Shown: positions 48,230-60,364, counted from the stretch's first letter. The stretch is 64,000 nt of DNA from Blasia pusilla (GCA_050084515.1 CM114273.1:28644001-28708000), one strand, 5' to 3'. Notes: generated by a model from the letters alone, not told the origin. Translations and numbers: made by a program.

Positions 48230-49460
48230 GAGCGGGATCGGATCCTACAGAGAGCCAAGAGGTTTAGGTGGGAGGAGACTCACATTTTGCGGGTATGGGG
48301 AGATGGTAGGATACGAGTGGTACCTCATCCTTCCTAGCAAGCACGTGTAGTGCGACATGCCCATGAGGAGTTGGGACATTTTGGAGTGAAGCGTACTTAC
48401 AGCTTACTCCAGATTCAGTATTGGTGGCGTGGCATGCATACAGGGGTACAACACTTTGTGGCCAGATGTATGGTATGTGACAGAGTGCGAGCAACCTTCA
48501 ATGCTCCCACTCCGCAGTTACATCCTTTGTCGATTATGGGTTTAGGTTATCGGTGGAGTTTAGACTTTGCGGGACCTTTTGCCATTGATGGGGCATCATC
48601 ATAGGTACGTATTGGTCATGGTGGAGCATTTCTCCAAGTGGATAGAGTTGGTGGCATTACCGAATAAGGCGAGCGAGGGAACAACTTATGCGTTTCTAGA
48701 TCTTGTGCTTAGTCACTTTGGTGCACCGGCGGAGGTGTTGACTGACCAGGGTACCGAGTTCAGGGGAGAGTTTCACGCCTTGTGTGATCAGACGCTGATA
48801 GATCACCGCACCACGTCCAAAGATCATCTTGATGCGGAGGGGTTGGCAGAGAGAGTGGTATAGACGGTGAAGAGAGGATTGTGCAAGTATGACTTGTAGC
48901 GGGGACAGTTGAGGGAGTGGGACCTATAGTTTCCATGGTTGGCTATGGGTTATCGCTTTAGTCGGCAGGCATCCTTGGCATCATTTTCACCGTACTTTTT
49001 GCTCTTTGGGAGAGAGTCAGATTTACCTGCAACGATTCGACGTGACATGGCAGAGGTGTTAGATCTTGATGATCCAGATGTGTGGGTACAAGCATGTTCT
49101 CAGAGGGCGGAGGTTTTTCGTAGAGTTATGCCTATGGCCTTTGAGAACTTAGCTATTGCCCGACATAGAGATACATTGAGGTACGCAACCATTCATGGAG
49201 GAGGTTATTGTCCAGGGATTATGAGGTTTCATCCTGGAGATTACGTGTATTTACAGCAGACGGCACCCATGACGCTAGATGTCACTGCAGGGCGCACGAT
49301 CCTATCTGTGCGCGAGGTATTACCGACCGGAGTCCTCATGTTGGAGGGACGGGATGGTATGGTTTGGAAGGATCATGTGCGCAATTGTGCGCCATGTCAT
49401 CTTCCGAACGTAGACGGGACAGTGCATCCGAGCTTGGCAGTGGTACTTGCAAGCATGAGG
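48230..49460 (+). pseudogene. Integrase, copy 2
   Basis: The HHCC zinc-binding domain reads HAHEELGHFGVKRTYSLLQ then WWRGM and CMVCDRVRA. The catalytic core has WSLDFAGPFAIDG (first Asp, about 48553), EVLTDQGTEFRGEF (second Asp, about 48737) and AERVV-stop-TVKR (the Glu). Then come FGRESDLPATIRRDM and FHPGDYVYLQQTAPM, the usual post-core barrel-like region, to about 49400. The enzyme inserts the cDNA into chromosomes. Stops at 48335, 48602, 48861, 48897 and 48927 are all TAG; a frameshift lies near 48600. No chromodomain follows: a PHD finger takes its place. Confidence 0.85.
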
Positions 49461-49601
49461 TGTATGTTGTGCGGATCTACCAGGGGTGCAGCCACTATGT
49501 TGGTATGTGATGGTTGTTCTCGAGGGTGGCATATGTCATTTGTGACCCCACATCTTGATGTGGTTCCCACGGGACGATGGATGTGTCCGAAATGTGCATA
49601 G
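49461..49601 (+). pseudogene. PHD finger at the integrase C-terminus, copy 2
   Basis: Open in the same frame as the integrase C-terminal region. Zinc ligands in order are CMLC, then CDGC, WH, and CPKC, with the typical spacer VCDGCSRGWHMS and W-x-C-P-K-C end (GRWMCPKC). This is the C4HC3 pattern of PHD fingers, many of which read histone H3 tails. One ligand Cys after WH appears mutated (HMSF where families have C). The stop follows one residue after the last Cys, so the finger is the natural C-terminus. It could direct integration to marked nucleosomes, as chromodomains do in chromoviruses. That role is inferred. Confidence 0.8.
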
Positions 49602-51215
49602 GGCAGTAGGTCATGTTAGAGAGATGTGATATTTTTTATTTGGAGTTGGGGGGATCCAACTACGAGCTAGGGGGCGGTTGTGTGATCTCCATGTATATGT
49701 ATGAGTTGATTTTTGTACATGTGTGGATCGACCCGTGTGTGGGGAAGATCGGTATTGTGTGGTGTAGATGTGACCTGCGATGTATGTTGTGTAGCGATAT
49801 GTATGTGCACCACAGATTCCCTTATCCGTGTTGATCTTTATATGATACCAAAGAGGCTGAGGTGGTGGCGGCGGATGTCGTCGTGACAGATCCTATGCAT
49901 GAGGCTATGCGAGACCAAGTGGTAGCACAAGGGAGAGATCGGCGGCGGTGGCGGCAGGGAAGTAGATCCATCTCTATACTCGACCTCACGATGGACATCC
50001 ATTCATCCCCTTAGCCATAAAGATGTATGGGTCTATGGGAGAGAGGTTTGACTCATCACATACGATTTTCTCCCATCATCTCCAGTCGAGAAATGGGGTG
50101 TCATTAGCTACAACGATTCTTTATCGTAGGCTACGGGATTTCATAGCCTGGCGGTGTGCCCAAGGCAATGGGTTCAAGCTATGGGAGACATCGACGCTAG
50201 AAGCTCACTTAATGGTAATCACATCTCTATAGGTATTGCTGACATTGTTTATGATATTTGTGAATTTAGCCAATAAGAGGTGCCGCGTTCAAGGAGCCTT
50301 CTCGTACTTCACTCTTGAATTTTAAAAAAAAAGTCCGGATGGACTTTTTTTTACTAAGCCCTCCTGTTTTTTCTCTTTTGTGAAACACGACGACGAGCGC
50401 ATGACACGTGGAAGACCCTGAGAGCGCCGTCGACGGCGTGAGAGCCCCGAGTAACGGCGTCTCTAAATAGGGTGAGCTCTCTCCATCATCCCCCCACGAG
50501 CTTTCGCCCGTCCCTCGCGGAGCCGCTCGAGGGAGACGGACGCTGTCGCGGGCGACGGAATGTCAGTCAGCATCCGCAACCACAAATTGATGGAGGCGAT
50601 GAGAAGAAGGCTGTAGAGAGCTCCTGCCCTCGCGTCAGCGCTGCCTGCATCAATCCGACCCACAAGGAAGAAAGGAAGGAAGGGCAGAAGCAAAGGAAGA
50701 GGGAGGGAGGGAAGGAGGAATGATATCATTGCGCACTTTGCCGGTGTTCCAGAGCAGAGAGAGAAGGAAGAGAGAGGAGAATCACGCGAACGGCGATGGT
50801 GCGATGGGGGTCGACGTCTGCCTCACCAGCACGCGCAATCTGAGCGAGCGGGACGAGGGGCGGTTGGTTTGTCGACCCCTCGGAGTTGAGAGCGGAGGAG
50901 CAGGTGGTGGGAAGGGAATGAAAAGCTAGTCGGGAAGGAGGGAAGCGGAGGGAGGAAGCAAGCAATCCGCTTAGGAAGTAAGCTGAGCTTGCGTGTGGAG
51001 TGGATTGTTCGTCGTGGACGCTCCTTGCACCGCCTATCGAATCTGCTGAGCTGTGGGGCTGGAGCGGAGTGGATCGGGGAGCGTTTCGCGAGTCGTTCTG
51101 GCCTCTCTGGTGAATGCGCTCGCTGCAGGGGCTGGGGGAGGGGAGGCGCGCAATGGAATGGGTTCCATAGTAAACGCTTTGCTCGCTGCCCTGCTTCAAA
51201 GACAAAGGAGGGATA
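49602..51215. other. Retroelement 3' sequence, then GMT1 promoter and 5' UTR
   Basis: 49.60-50.3 kb is G-rich and probably the 3' UTR/LTR of copy 2. A Helitron-free, GC-rich block from about 50.36 kb holds purine-rich tracts and leads into the GT64 gene. A TATA-like ctctaaatagg lies near 50462. The frames on both strands here are compositional. Confidence 0.35.
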
Positions 51216-53075
51216 ATGAAAGGCCAGCGGTCTAGCCTTCAGCGATGGCGTCATGCCGTGAACAATTTGCCGTACAGATACAAGCTCGTTATAGGGTTTC
51301 TTGTGGTGCTCATCACCTTGTTTTGTACTAGCCGTGCGACCTCGATCATGTTGGATCATCACTATCCCGAGCCTCAGTCAGACTTGTCGAGGTTGGATTC
51401 TACTCTTCTTACATTTGAGAATTTGTTTGTGTGTTTGAGGACATCCGATGGAAGGTGCAACATCCGATTTGCGCATCTCGCACTCAATTTTGTATGCGCG
51501 CTTTGAACCAGTCTTTTCCTCCGTCGGCGGATCTTTGAACTCGAGGATCGTTTCAAAATTGGTCACTGAATTTCAGAGTTAGGCAGCACTGTTTCTTCAG
51601 TACGTGATTTGCCATGAGCCCACCTGGTGTGTTACCATTGAGGGCCATTTTTCTCGAAGGAGGTGGCGTCCTTCGCTGTGTGCAGCTAACTCAGATCTAG
51701 TTCTTCGGCAGGCATCGCTACACAGTTCTTATCAACACCTGGAAGCGTTATGAGCTGCTCAAGAAGACAGTCGCACACTACTCTTCCTGCAACAATGTGG
51801 ATGCAGTTAACGTCATTTGGAGCGAGCCTCAGGCGCCTACTAAGGATCTACATGCCAAATTACGAGAATTAGTTGAACGTCACGGTGTCGAATTTCGATT
51901 TATTATACATAAAGTGGACGAGTTGAACAACCGATTTAAACCAATAGCCAGCCTTCAAACGGATGCCCTCTTCTCAATAGATGACGACGTGGTTATTCCA
52001 TGTCCGACGATGGATCTTGCATTCAGTGCGTGGCAGAGTGCTCCTGACAGCACTGTGGGCTTTGTGCCCAGGATGCACTGGCTAGATAACCCGGTGGGTT
52101 CCTCCACATCCCTCTATGCTGTTCACGTTTGTAGCCGAAACTCATGTTGCGTTCGCTAGTTAGAGATGGACCTTGTATTGTTTCTTTCTGCTTTGTACGA
52201 GCTTCTCAAACCTTTCCTATCGATGTCCCGGTGGAGAACATAAGCGATTGTCTGCAAGTTTTTGCCTTCTTTTATTTAGATCATCTTTGGCTACAGCATT
52301 TTTGTGGACTCCTTTGCTGGACAGACATTCGGTGTGACCCGTAGTGTACACTTGGTACACTGCTGAGGAGATAGAGAATTATCTTGTGTGACCCATGGCC
52401 CTTAATCCTCCGACTGAGTCTTGTGTGACTCTAAACAGAAGCATGGGCGAGAGCATTATACATATGGAGGATGGTGGTCAGTCTGGTGGACGGGGACCTA
52501 CAGCATGATCCTCACAAAGTCTGCCTTCATTCACAAGAAATATCTGGATATGTACACTAACCACATGCCTACATCAATTTTGAACTTCGTGAGGAAAGAA
52601 AGGTAACGACTTGGCACAACACACTTCTTGAAGAGGTCTGATTATTACACGTGCAAGTTGATGGTTGTCTACACTGATTGTGAAGTGAGGATGTAACCAA
52701 ATTTTCTACCTTATGGAACCGTGCAGAAATTGTGAGGACATTGCGATGTCATTCTTGATTGCCAATGCAACCAATGCACCCCCAATCTGGGTGAAAGGTA
52801 TGTGATGATTATTACAGATAGCAACTTAAGAAAAACTCAGTCACTGATGTTGCTATGTCTTTCACTTTAAAGTAGATGAATTAGGAGCAATAATGTCTTT
52901 CTTTGTCCCTGCAGGCAAAGTATACGAAATTGGATCGACAGGCATCAGCAGCTTAAGTGGACACACACAACATCGAACAGATTGTATGAATTACTTTGTA
53001 GAAATTTTTGGGCGTATGCCTTTGGTCAGCACCCGTGTTAAGGCAATTGATGCATCAAAATTTTGGTTCTGGTGA
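51216..53075 (+). CDS. GMT1: GT64 glycosyltransferase, GMT1/EPC1-like
   Basis: Five exons by splice signals: 51216-51391, 51712-52093, 52439-52602, 52727-52797, 52915-53075 (317 residues; Arabidopsis EPC1/GMT1 is slightly longer). It is a type II Golgi protein: short basic N-terminus, one membrane segment (about 22-38, KLVIGFLVVLITLF), then the GT64 domain. Conserved blocks are VLINTWKRYELLKK, SIDDDV with the metal-binding DDD at 149-151, GFVPRMHWLD, YTYGGWWSVWWTGTYSMIL, NCEDIAMSFLIANAT, and the C-terminal KFWFW. The plant orthologue transfers mannose to glycosyl inositol phosphorylceramides. The EXT-like domain is shared with animal exostosin family C-termini. All junction phases agree. The start is the only ATG giving a membrane anchor in frame. 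Confidence 0.92.
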
Positions 53076-53253
53076 AAGTCTGGTTCTGTACTCCCTCCTG
53101 TTCTAAGTTATTTTGGGCTTATGAATGGTGCCTATTGCTTTGCATGCTGACTCTCATGTTGGGTATTTATCACTGACTGCAATTGCTTGTTGTACCTGGT
53201 TGCCTTATATGCTAACACTCCCTATCCAAACACCTTTACTGAGGTGGTGGGTT

Positions 53254-53553
53254 TTGTGCTTGCACTAGATCTTTTGAGGTCCCTTCTGAATGGTCTCCTG
53301 AATGTAGAAGGTCCGTAGTGGTCTTGGACAACTGCCAAGTGACAGTCCTTGATGATGTTGAGTGTAGTACTCAGCTTTTGTGTGTGTCGCATCAAAATTC
53401 ATGGGAATCAGAGATGGTATTTGTGCTTGCACTGGATCTTTTGAGGGCCCTTTGGAATGGTCTTTTGAATGTAGAAGCTCCCTAGAGGTCTTGTAAAACT
53501 GCCAAGTGACTGTCCTGGACAATGTTGATTGTAGTACTCAGCTTTTGTGTACC
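53254..53553. repeat. Tandem duplication, period about 167 bp
   Basis: The block beginning ttgtgcttgcactagatc (53254) recurs beginning ttgtgcttgcactggatc (53421), with the same downstream order: gaatgtagaag, aactgccaagtga, tgtagtactcagcttttgtgt. The two copies have visibly diverged. It lies just after the GT64 gene. Confidence 0.85.
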
Positions 53554-54660
53554 TACCAGCCACCATGTGGAATGATTTCTGCCCACAAACCAGGTTCAAG
53601 AGGATCAGCACGAAACTAGCCACATCACCATCTCCTTCATCAGACTGCGTGTATGCGATAAACTGTCCATAAGAACCTCAAAGGGACATGGGGTTTTGAC
53701 CCTCAGTCTCATAGCTGCGATTTGTGACTTGTACATATCATACAAGAACAAGAGTCAACAGTCTTTATCCTGGTGATGCTCTCACTTTTGCGGATTAGAA
53801 GTTAGTAATCTGAGACTTGTTCTGTCTAGCCGGGAAATCAGAAACCGTCAATGAGGGTTGGATCTTTAAAGAATCAGGAAATTTTAGTTTGATTGTTTGG
53901 AAAATGCACTGTAAAGAGACCATGTGAAAGAAATAGTGCCTTTAGACCGGAAAAGTCCCTGCTCTGGTTGTAGTTCACTAGAAAGAGGGATGTAATCGGA
54001 GCTTTTATGTAGCACTCTACAACACCATGTATGTCATTCGATTGGATCTCCAATCCATGACTCTTTATCTATGCAGCAGGTTTGGGCAAAGAACGATTGT
54101 GGTGATACCAGCTTAGTAACTCTGGCACAGGTAGTTTGGCTGAGGTGAGCAGGTGCTGATTGGAGGTTTCATCCTCACATCCACACAAGGTGCTAATACT
54201 TAACTTCATTTCCATCCTGCTTTCCTTTTAGTAAAATGGTCAGAATTTCCCCAATCGTGACCTTGAGTGTCTAGGTGCAGGTGAGGTCTAGCATAAATTT
54301 TGAAGTCTCCTTAAAAAATCTGAATGATTACCGGGGTTAGTCCCTATCCCTACGCCTGGCCAGTGAAAGCTTCGGAAAGACAAGGGTATTCTAAGAGAAA
54401 GAAAGAGAAAATGACCAATGTGGACTGTTTTGCTTCTTGACAAAATATAATTCATGTCATGGGATGGTTAACACTTCGTTTATGACTGATTTGCTGAAGA
54501 GTGTTTTCCAAGAGAAAATCTCAGTATGATATTTCTTATTTTAAATCATGTACTTTGATGTTGTCAATCATGTGTGAGGTATATAGGAATTGACATAATA
54601 GTCAGCCGAGGACTTCATTGCAAATTTGAAGATGGACTAGAGTCGTTACAGATTATATTT
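53554..54660. other. Intergenic DNA after GMT1
   Basis: No gene, RNA gene or recognisable element. May include distal 3' UTR. Confidence 0.35.
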
Positions 54661-54839
54661 GGAAACCACTAAATAAGTATCTCAAAGAAAGCTCATATTT
54701 GGTTATGAGCTTTCTTTGAGATACTGAGAAGCTATCTTCCTTGGGAGCTGAGTTGGCAGATGGTTTCCAATTCCAGAGTTCCATGTGCATTGATAACATG
54801 CATCCCTCTTATTTTGAGCAAACTTATTTAGTGGTTTCC
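54661..54839. repeat. Foldback element with nested inverted repeats
   Basis: The outer arms ggaaaccactaaataag (54661-54677) and cttatttagtggtttcc (54823-54839) are exact complements. Inside, 54676-54697 is a perfect 22-bp complement of 54704-54725 with a 6-base loop. No coding sequence. It resembles a small non-autonomous foldback element. Confidence 0.9.
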
Positions 54840-56285
54840 TGGCACAATTGGGTTAAACCAAATCCGGTGGCTTAAGTGGTTTCAACTCGGTTAAACCAAA
54901 TCCGGATTGTCATCTCAAACATCAAATTTTCATTTTCTGTTTTTTCATACTTTGTGAGGCTCATGTCTATCAAGGAAAAAGAGACAAAAAAGTTTCAGAC
55001 TATCATTAGAGAAGATCTCATTTTCATCCACTTACATACTTGAAATACTTTCCCTGAAATATGTCATTATGTTAAATCTGTTTTAAAAATATAGTTTTCA
55101 TCTTCTTTGTATAGGTATGATAGATAATGATCCTCTCTTGGAAGGCACTAGTAAACATGCTAGAGAAGTAGAGAATATGGAGAAAAAGAAGCTGATAGAA
55201 TCTATTGGAAGTTTTAGGAGGGGGGACGTTGAGAGGAAAGAGAAGAAGTAAGTCATACCTTAACGGAGGGTGAAGAAAGAAAAGTCTACCATATTGCTTC
55301 ACACTTCATAAAACGGAACCAGCAACTATTTTAAATACATGACTCTAAGCTATAGGGCCTCACTACACTCACATAAACAATGTAAGCCTGCTCTAGAGCT
55401 TACTCATACCTACATGACCAACCATGAGTAATGTCCCACATTGCCAGTATGATGTGGAAAGGAGTAGTTATGATCTGATCCTGTGAGGGATTTTCACTAG
55501 CGAAATTGAACACAGTATCTTACACAACATTGCGGGTGGCAATCATCTTACTACAATTGGATTATGTGCAAGATGCATACCAAGAAAACATCAGCTATGG
55601 TAGAGCAACGTGTAAGAGTCAGACAGATGGTTGATGGAAGCCCTGATAGGAAGTGAAGTGTTGTGACAAAGGTATGATTGCAAAAATATGGTTTAGAAAG
55701 ATAAGTGTGAATATGTTCACATATATTGATAGGAATCCATATTTATAGGTTATGATGGAAGGAAGAGGGAGTGGAGGTGGAGGCAGGAAAAAATTGGAGA
55801 ACATGGAACACAAAAGTATGTGGGGGAATAAGAAAGAAAATAGTGGAGAAATTCATATGAACAAGTCCTTCAAAGGTAGGGACATAAATTCATGGATATA
55901 GACACGAACTTTGTGTACATGCAACTTTAGGGTGAAGATAAGTGGTATGATAAAATAGTGTCAAATATCTACCCATGAGCCGATCTCCTTCCTAGAGGTG
56001 GAGAAAATTCGTGCATGAGTTTTTATGGGAATATGCTTTCATACGTAGTGTCTCCAAAAATTAAAGAGGATATTCGTCGGGGAAGATTGATAGTAAGATT
56101 AACCAAAGATGACTAAGAAGGAGAAAGTCAAAGAACACTCCTTGTCTCATTTAGAAGAGAATTATTGTATACTCTCAGAAAAAAAGACTATAGAGGAAAG
56201 AAGCCTTAATCTATTTAAGATGTAAATTATAATAGGAGGTGCCTATTTGTAGCACAATCTAGGTCAAAGAAGGGATGTTCCTAGG
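54840..56285. other. AT-rich intergenic DNA
   Basis: A short direct repeat ggttaaaccaaatccgg occurs at about 54852 and 54892. No gene seen; small frames on - are low complexity. Confidence 0.4.
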
Positions 56286-56396
56286 CAAGGTTGCACGGAG
56301 ATAGCTAAGTGCATCCATGGGACGGACAAATCCGGACATATCTACGGACATGGATATATTCATGGACATGAATTTTATCCATACACGATAACCCTG
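56286..56396 (+). mobile_element. hAT-like non-autonomous element, short copy (111 bp)
   Basis: Ends CAAGGTTGCAC and, on the opposite strand, CAGGGTTATCG. Flanks ttcctagg and cttctagg are an imperfect 8-bp target duplication (6 of 8). The interior has repeated ggacat/atgtcc motifs. Its ends match those of the inverted copy at 58678-59002. CARGGTT ends with 8-bp duplications are typical of the hAT superfamily. Confidence 0.6.
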
Positions 56397-58677
56397 CTTC
56401 TAGGGCTCCAAATTTGTAAAAAAATCCAAATGGACTAAAAATGATGTGAGGAGGAGACTCACTCTACCATTGTTGGGCCATAGTGTCCATCGAGCACTCA
56501 AAGTAGCCAAACCCTAAGAGATCCCAAAACACTCATAGCATCTTTCTATCAAATGATCTACATAGAGTAAGGGTATGGCTAGAATCCATGTAGTCGTAAT
56601 GTATTGACCACAACATCTAGTAAAAGAAGAGGAAAGGATGCCAAAAGCATCTTGAGGATTATCAATTCTTTTTAGGTCCTCAATGTAAAGCAGGTTGTTG
56701 GATGAATTGATCTTTTCCATTTTTCCAATTAATTTCTTTTGTAAGTATATATAATAAAATATTTTCCCACAAGCTTATCTTCTTCTATGCATTAGTATAT
56801 TTACCTTGGGTTGACTCCATTCCAAATGAGTCATATATACGTAACAAAACTCTTAAAACATATGCTTATTTTCTATACCAGCTCCATATCATTTGAATGT
56901 TTTGAGCACTTATCATAATCCCATAAAATATGAATAATTGAAAGGGTAAAGAAAATAGTACTTGATTGGTCCTATATGGATTCATGTGACATTTGATAAA
57001 TTTTGAAATCATCATTGGGAAAATAATTGGAGGACGAGTTTTTATTCCACATATGCCATTAATTGCTCTAACTCTAGTTTATCTTTTCATCTACATTTTT
57101 ATTCTTTATGCATCCATATTTTCTTAGGATTATAATTTGAAATTTACTTGCCCACTTATGTACATTCTCATCGACAATTATTTATAATATTATCTAGAAT
57201 ATGGCAAACGAGTTCAATTCACAAAATAATTGGAAGTGAAGCAAGTTGACGTAAAGAATGTGACTATACTGTCATGTTCTTTAGGATGAATCGACGAGTT
57301 TATGATAGAGCGCTTTTAAGGATATTAAGGGATAGCCTCAAGAGCTTGAGGATGACTGTTGAGGATACAAATAACTTGAGAGAGTAGGTTTCCCCTTTGT
57401 TTTGGCTCATTTGGAGCTATATAGAAAAACTTACCATTTCAGATACATTATTATTATGAGAAGAGTTAACATTCTATTTTGGGAAATTTCCCAAAGAAGA
57501 GAGAGAGAGATTTGGAAATTTATCTCTCTTTGTTGAACCTCTTCGCATGAGGCGTTAGAGCTATGATCCTCCCTGCCTTATAAGTAATAAAAGTCTCTTA
57601 TTAGGAGAGTTGGTTTGGTTTGACATGTGAGAGAGAATAGGAAAAAAAATAAAATAAAATTGTGTGCACCTTTCGAGAGATCTTGATTTAATTAGAGATA
57701 TTTTAACACTCGATCGTTTTGATGTTTGGATGTCATGAGATAGTAGGGTATCTTATGTGTTTTAGTGTGTATTCAATTAAAATAATGTATATTGTGTAGT
57801 TATATGTATGCATGCGACAACTTATGTAATGTGATATATAGAGAGATTATTGGATAAAATAAAAATATTTAAAAAATTTCCATATATCTTATGCATGCAA
57901 ATCATTATGATATCAATTTTCATGCCTTAAGCATCATATGTGCCTCTTACTAATTTTTAAAAAAGTCAATATAAATTAGAAATTAACTTTGGCAAATAAT
58001 GACTTAGAGCAATATTAGTTCTTGAAGAGTCTTAGGATTTTTTTGCATTTAATATGCATATGCATCAGTTCAATAGCAGGACTTACCTTTAATTGTCTTC
58101 ATAGAGCCAAATGGTTGGAAGTCCATGTTTGATTAGTTTCTATTTTTGTATAGAATGCCTACTCCATTTGGTCAACAACACAACATGCAACCTCTATATA
58201 TGATGGAGATTGGGTTTTAAATCCCTCCAATTTTGCATCCATCTTAGAATGAAGTGGGTAAGAAGGCTCCATTGCAATCTCATTGTGATGATAGATAGGT
58301 GCCATATGATCATGAAAAGGATTCTCCCAAACCACTATAAGATGAGTGATATATGGATGAAGACGTCGATCCCTAGCCTCCCTTCTAGAGAATGATATTT
58401 TCTTCAATGAAATTTTTGTTCATAACCCGGTTCAAGATGATAACCTCATGTTTGTAATTGCTCATGGTATGGAATCCCCCACTATATCCCTTGATGTTCC
58501 TATGCCAAGGGCAGGTAGAACTAATCCTTCAATGGTCCCACATTGAGAGCCGCTTGCAAAATTTCATGTTATATTTGTGGTGCATCCAAGGAGGCTGCAA
58601 CTTCTAAATTCAATATATGGTTGTCATCCCCCCATCCATGAAACGTGAAAGCCTTCTTGTGCCAACATACATAGGAT
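56397..58677. other. AT-rich intergenic DNA
   Basis: No recognisable gene or RNA. Around 57480-57540 there is a short inverted repeat (gggaaatttccc) and an (AG)-rich run. Confidence 0.4.
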
Positions 58678-59002
58678 TAGGGTTGCCCATGGATAAAGTT
58701 CCTATGCGCGGACTTATGTATGTCTTAGGGACGGACATATCTATGCAGGCTTGGGTACTCGCAATGCGCACCCGAGCCTTCCAAGCCCATCGCGTAGACC
58801 CGGGCGGGCCAAGCCGGAACCCATTTTTTGGCCCTAGTGGAGCCCACCACGAGCCTGCAGTTGAGCTTGAGGCCACAAAACGAGTGCGGGTTCGACTCGC
58901 ATGGGTCTACATGATGGGCTCAGCGGGCTCAAATGTGGGCCATGGGGACCCGAGGGGCATGTCCGTCCCATGGACGGACTTGTCCATTTCCGTGTAACCT
59001 TG
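58678..59002 (-). mobile_element. hAT-like non-autonomous element, long copy with GC-rich interior
   Basis: Starts TAGGGTTGCCC and ends GTGTAACCTTG; the ends match 56286-56396 in inverted orientation. Flanks cataggat and cttaggat match at 7 of 8 bases. The interior (about 58745-58960) is GC-rich and absent from the short copy; I do not recognise its source. An open frame spans it but has no known domain. Confidence 0.6.
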
Positions 59003-60364
59003 CTTAGGATTTTGGTTTCTAGTATGAAGACCATAGCTTGAAGAACTTCTTGCCGATCAAATAATCTTGGCTTTATAGTAGGTTTGACAAGAGTGTAAAT
59101 AGAGATTTTCGAAGTAGACTTGCCATTAGTTGAACAGTTGGGAAAATTTTGGATACATAAGGAATGAAAATACATTACAAAGACTCATTTTTGCATGTCA
59201 TATTTACATGAGTAAAAGGGAACTTTGTAGAAGACATTTTTTCTATTAGAAACCTCATTCCCTCATTATCAAGCTTTTCAGCTATATAGGTGTTAATGAG
59301 AGGTTAGAGATTTTTTTAAGTAAGTAGATGTGTAGATCCTCCCTTAGTACAAGCATAAGAATGGAGAAACAAAATCCATCTCTATGCACAATTGACACTC
59401 AATCTATAACATGGAAATCTTGAAATGGATGACCTTGTACTTAGTGCCACATCAGAAAATTTGGAGGTGAGATTGAAACCTAACAAAATTGGTGACCTCG
59501 TACTCAATGTAACAACTTTGTGACAATGTCAAGAAATAAAGCCTATCATTAATTAAGGAATTCAGTCGTGAATTCCATTTTGCATCCAATAATCATGAAG
59601 GGATTTTTTTCAAGGAACCAACATCAATAAGGGTGTATTTTTTATAGGATACCTTCATCTCCATGGAATAGAACCAGCTTGATCATTGGTCGCTCTTGCT
59701 CTTCTTTCCTAATTTCTTGCTAACCTTGTCTTTCCATGTCCATATGAAAAATTTGGAATTCCAAGATTCTAATATTGGAACCTGGATTCAAATAGAGAAG
59801 TTAAGAATTTATTCTAAACAATTTCTCAAGAACTTTCATCCCACCTCCAAGTTCAATTGTGAAACTAGAGGTCCTCGTTGACCATATCATAATTTTCCTT
59901 CTTTGTTATGGGATCACCATTGCTCAAATATGCTCATGCACAAAAGTATCACAAACTAAACCTGCTCGCATGTTTCAAGTGTCGAATGTGGCGTAGTTGT
60001 TCAACTTCTATCCGCTCAATCACCCCACTCTACACTATTATCACACACTCTCGCAATACTTGCATGAGACACCTTCAAATTTTGACCCTTCAAAGATTAC
60101 CACGCATCTCCCACATATTTATTTATAGTTTCGAGGATCATTTGGGATCAATTTTACAAGTGAATTATTGAAATATTTCAAAATAATAATAAAATAATTT
60201 AAATTACCCCATGGACTAGTATTATTTTATTGTGAATTTTACAAGTCTTTTTTTCCATTTAATCTATCAGAAAAATTTATTTAATATATTTAATTAATAT
60301 TAGTTAGGACCCAATCCATTCCATGGTCCTCTTATTTGAATGTCCCCTTTCTATTCGCCATCAA
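59003..60364. other. AT-rich intergenic DNA
   Basis: No gene, RNA gene or recognisable element seen. Confidence 0.35.

Larger units (their letters stand above)
41023..49800 (+). mobile_element. Ty3/gypsy retroelement with DNA methyltransferase and PHD finger, copy 2
   Basis: Order is gag, protease remnant, methyltransferase, RT, RNase H, integrase, PHD finger. It is collinear with copy 1 from gag to the integrase start, so the combination belongs to the element family and is not a chance insertion. Stops are mostly TAG. A 1003-bp solo LTR lies inside the methyltransferase. The left limit is set only by the end of the Helitron fragment. On the right, purine-rich tracts (ggagttggggggatcc, gagctagggggcgg) at about 49640-49675 may be the PPT, followed by LTR-like sequence. 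No paired LTR was found, so the ends are uncertain. Confidence 0.85.

Noticed and set aside
41799-49601. TAG reassigned to glutamine, given how many TAGs replace CAG in the retroelement
   Set aside because: The intact host genes for TBC and delta-COP both end with TAG at conserved C-termini, so TAG is a stop in this genome.
50463-51362. Long antisense frames upstream of the GT64 gene
   Set aside because: They overlap the start of the supported gene, are rich in Arg, Ser and Pro, and carry no known domain.
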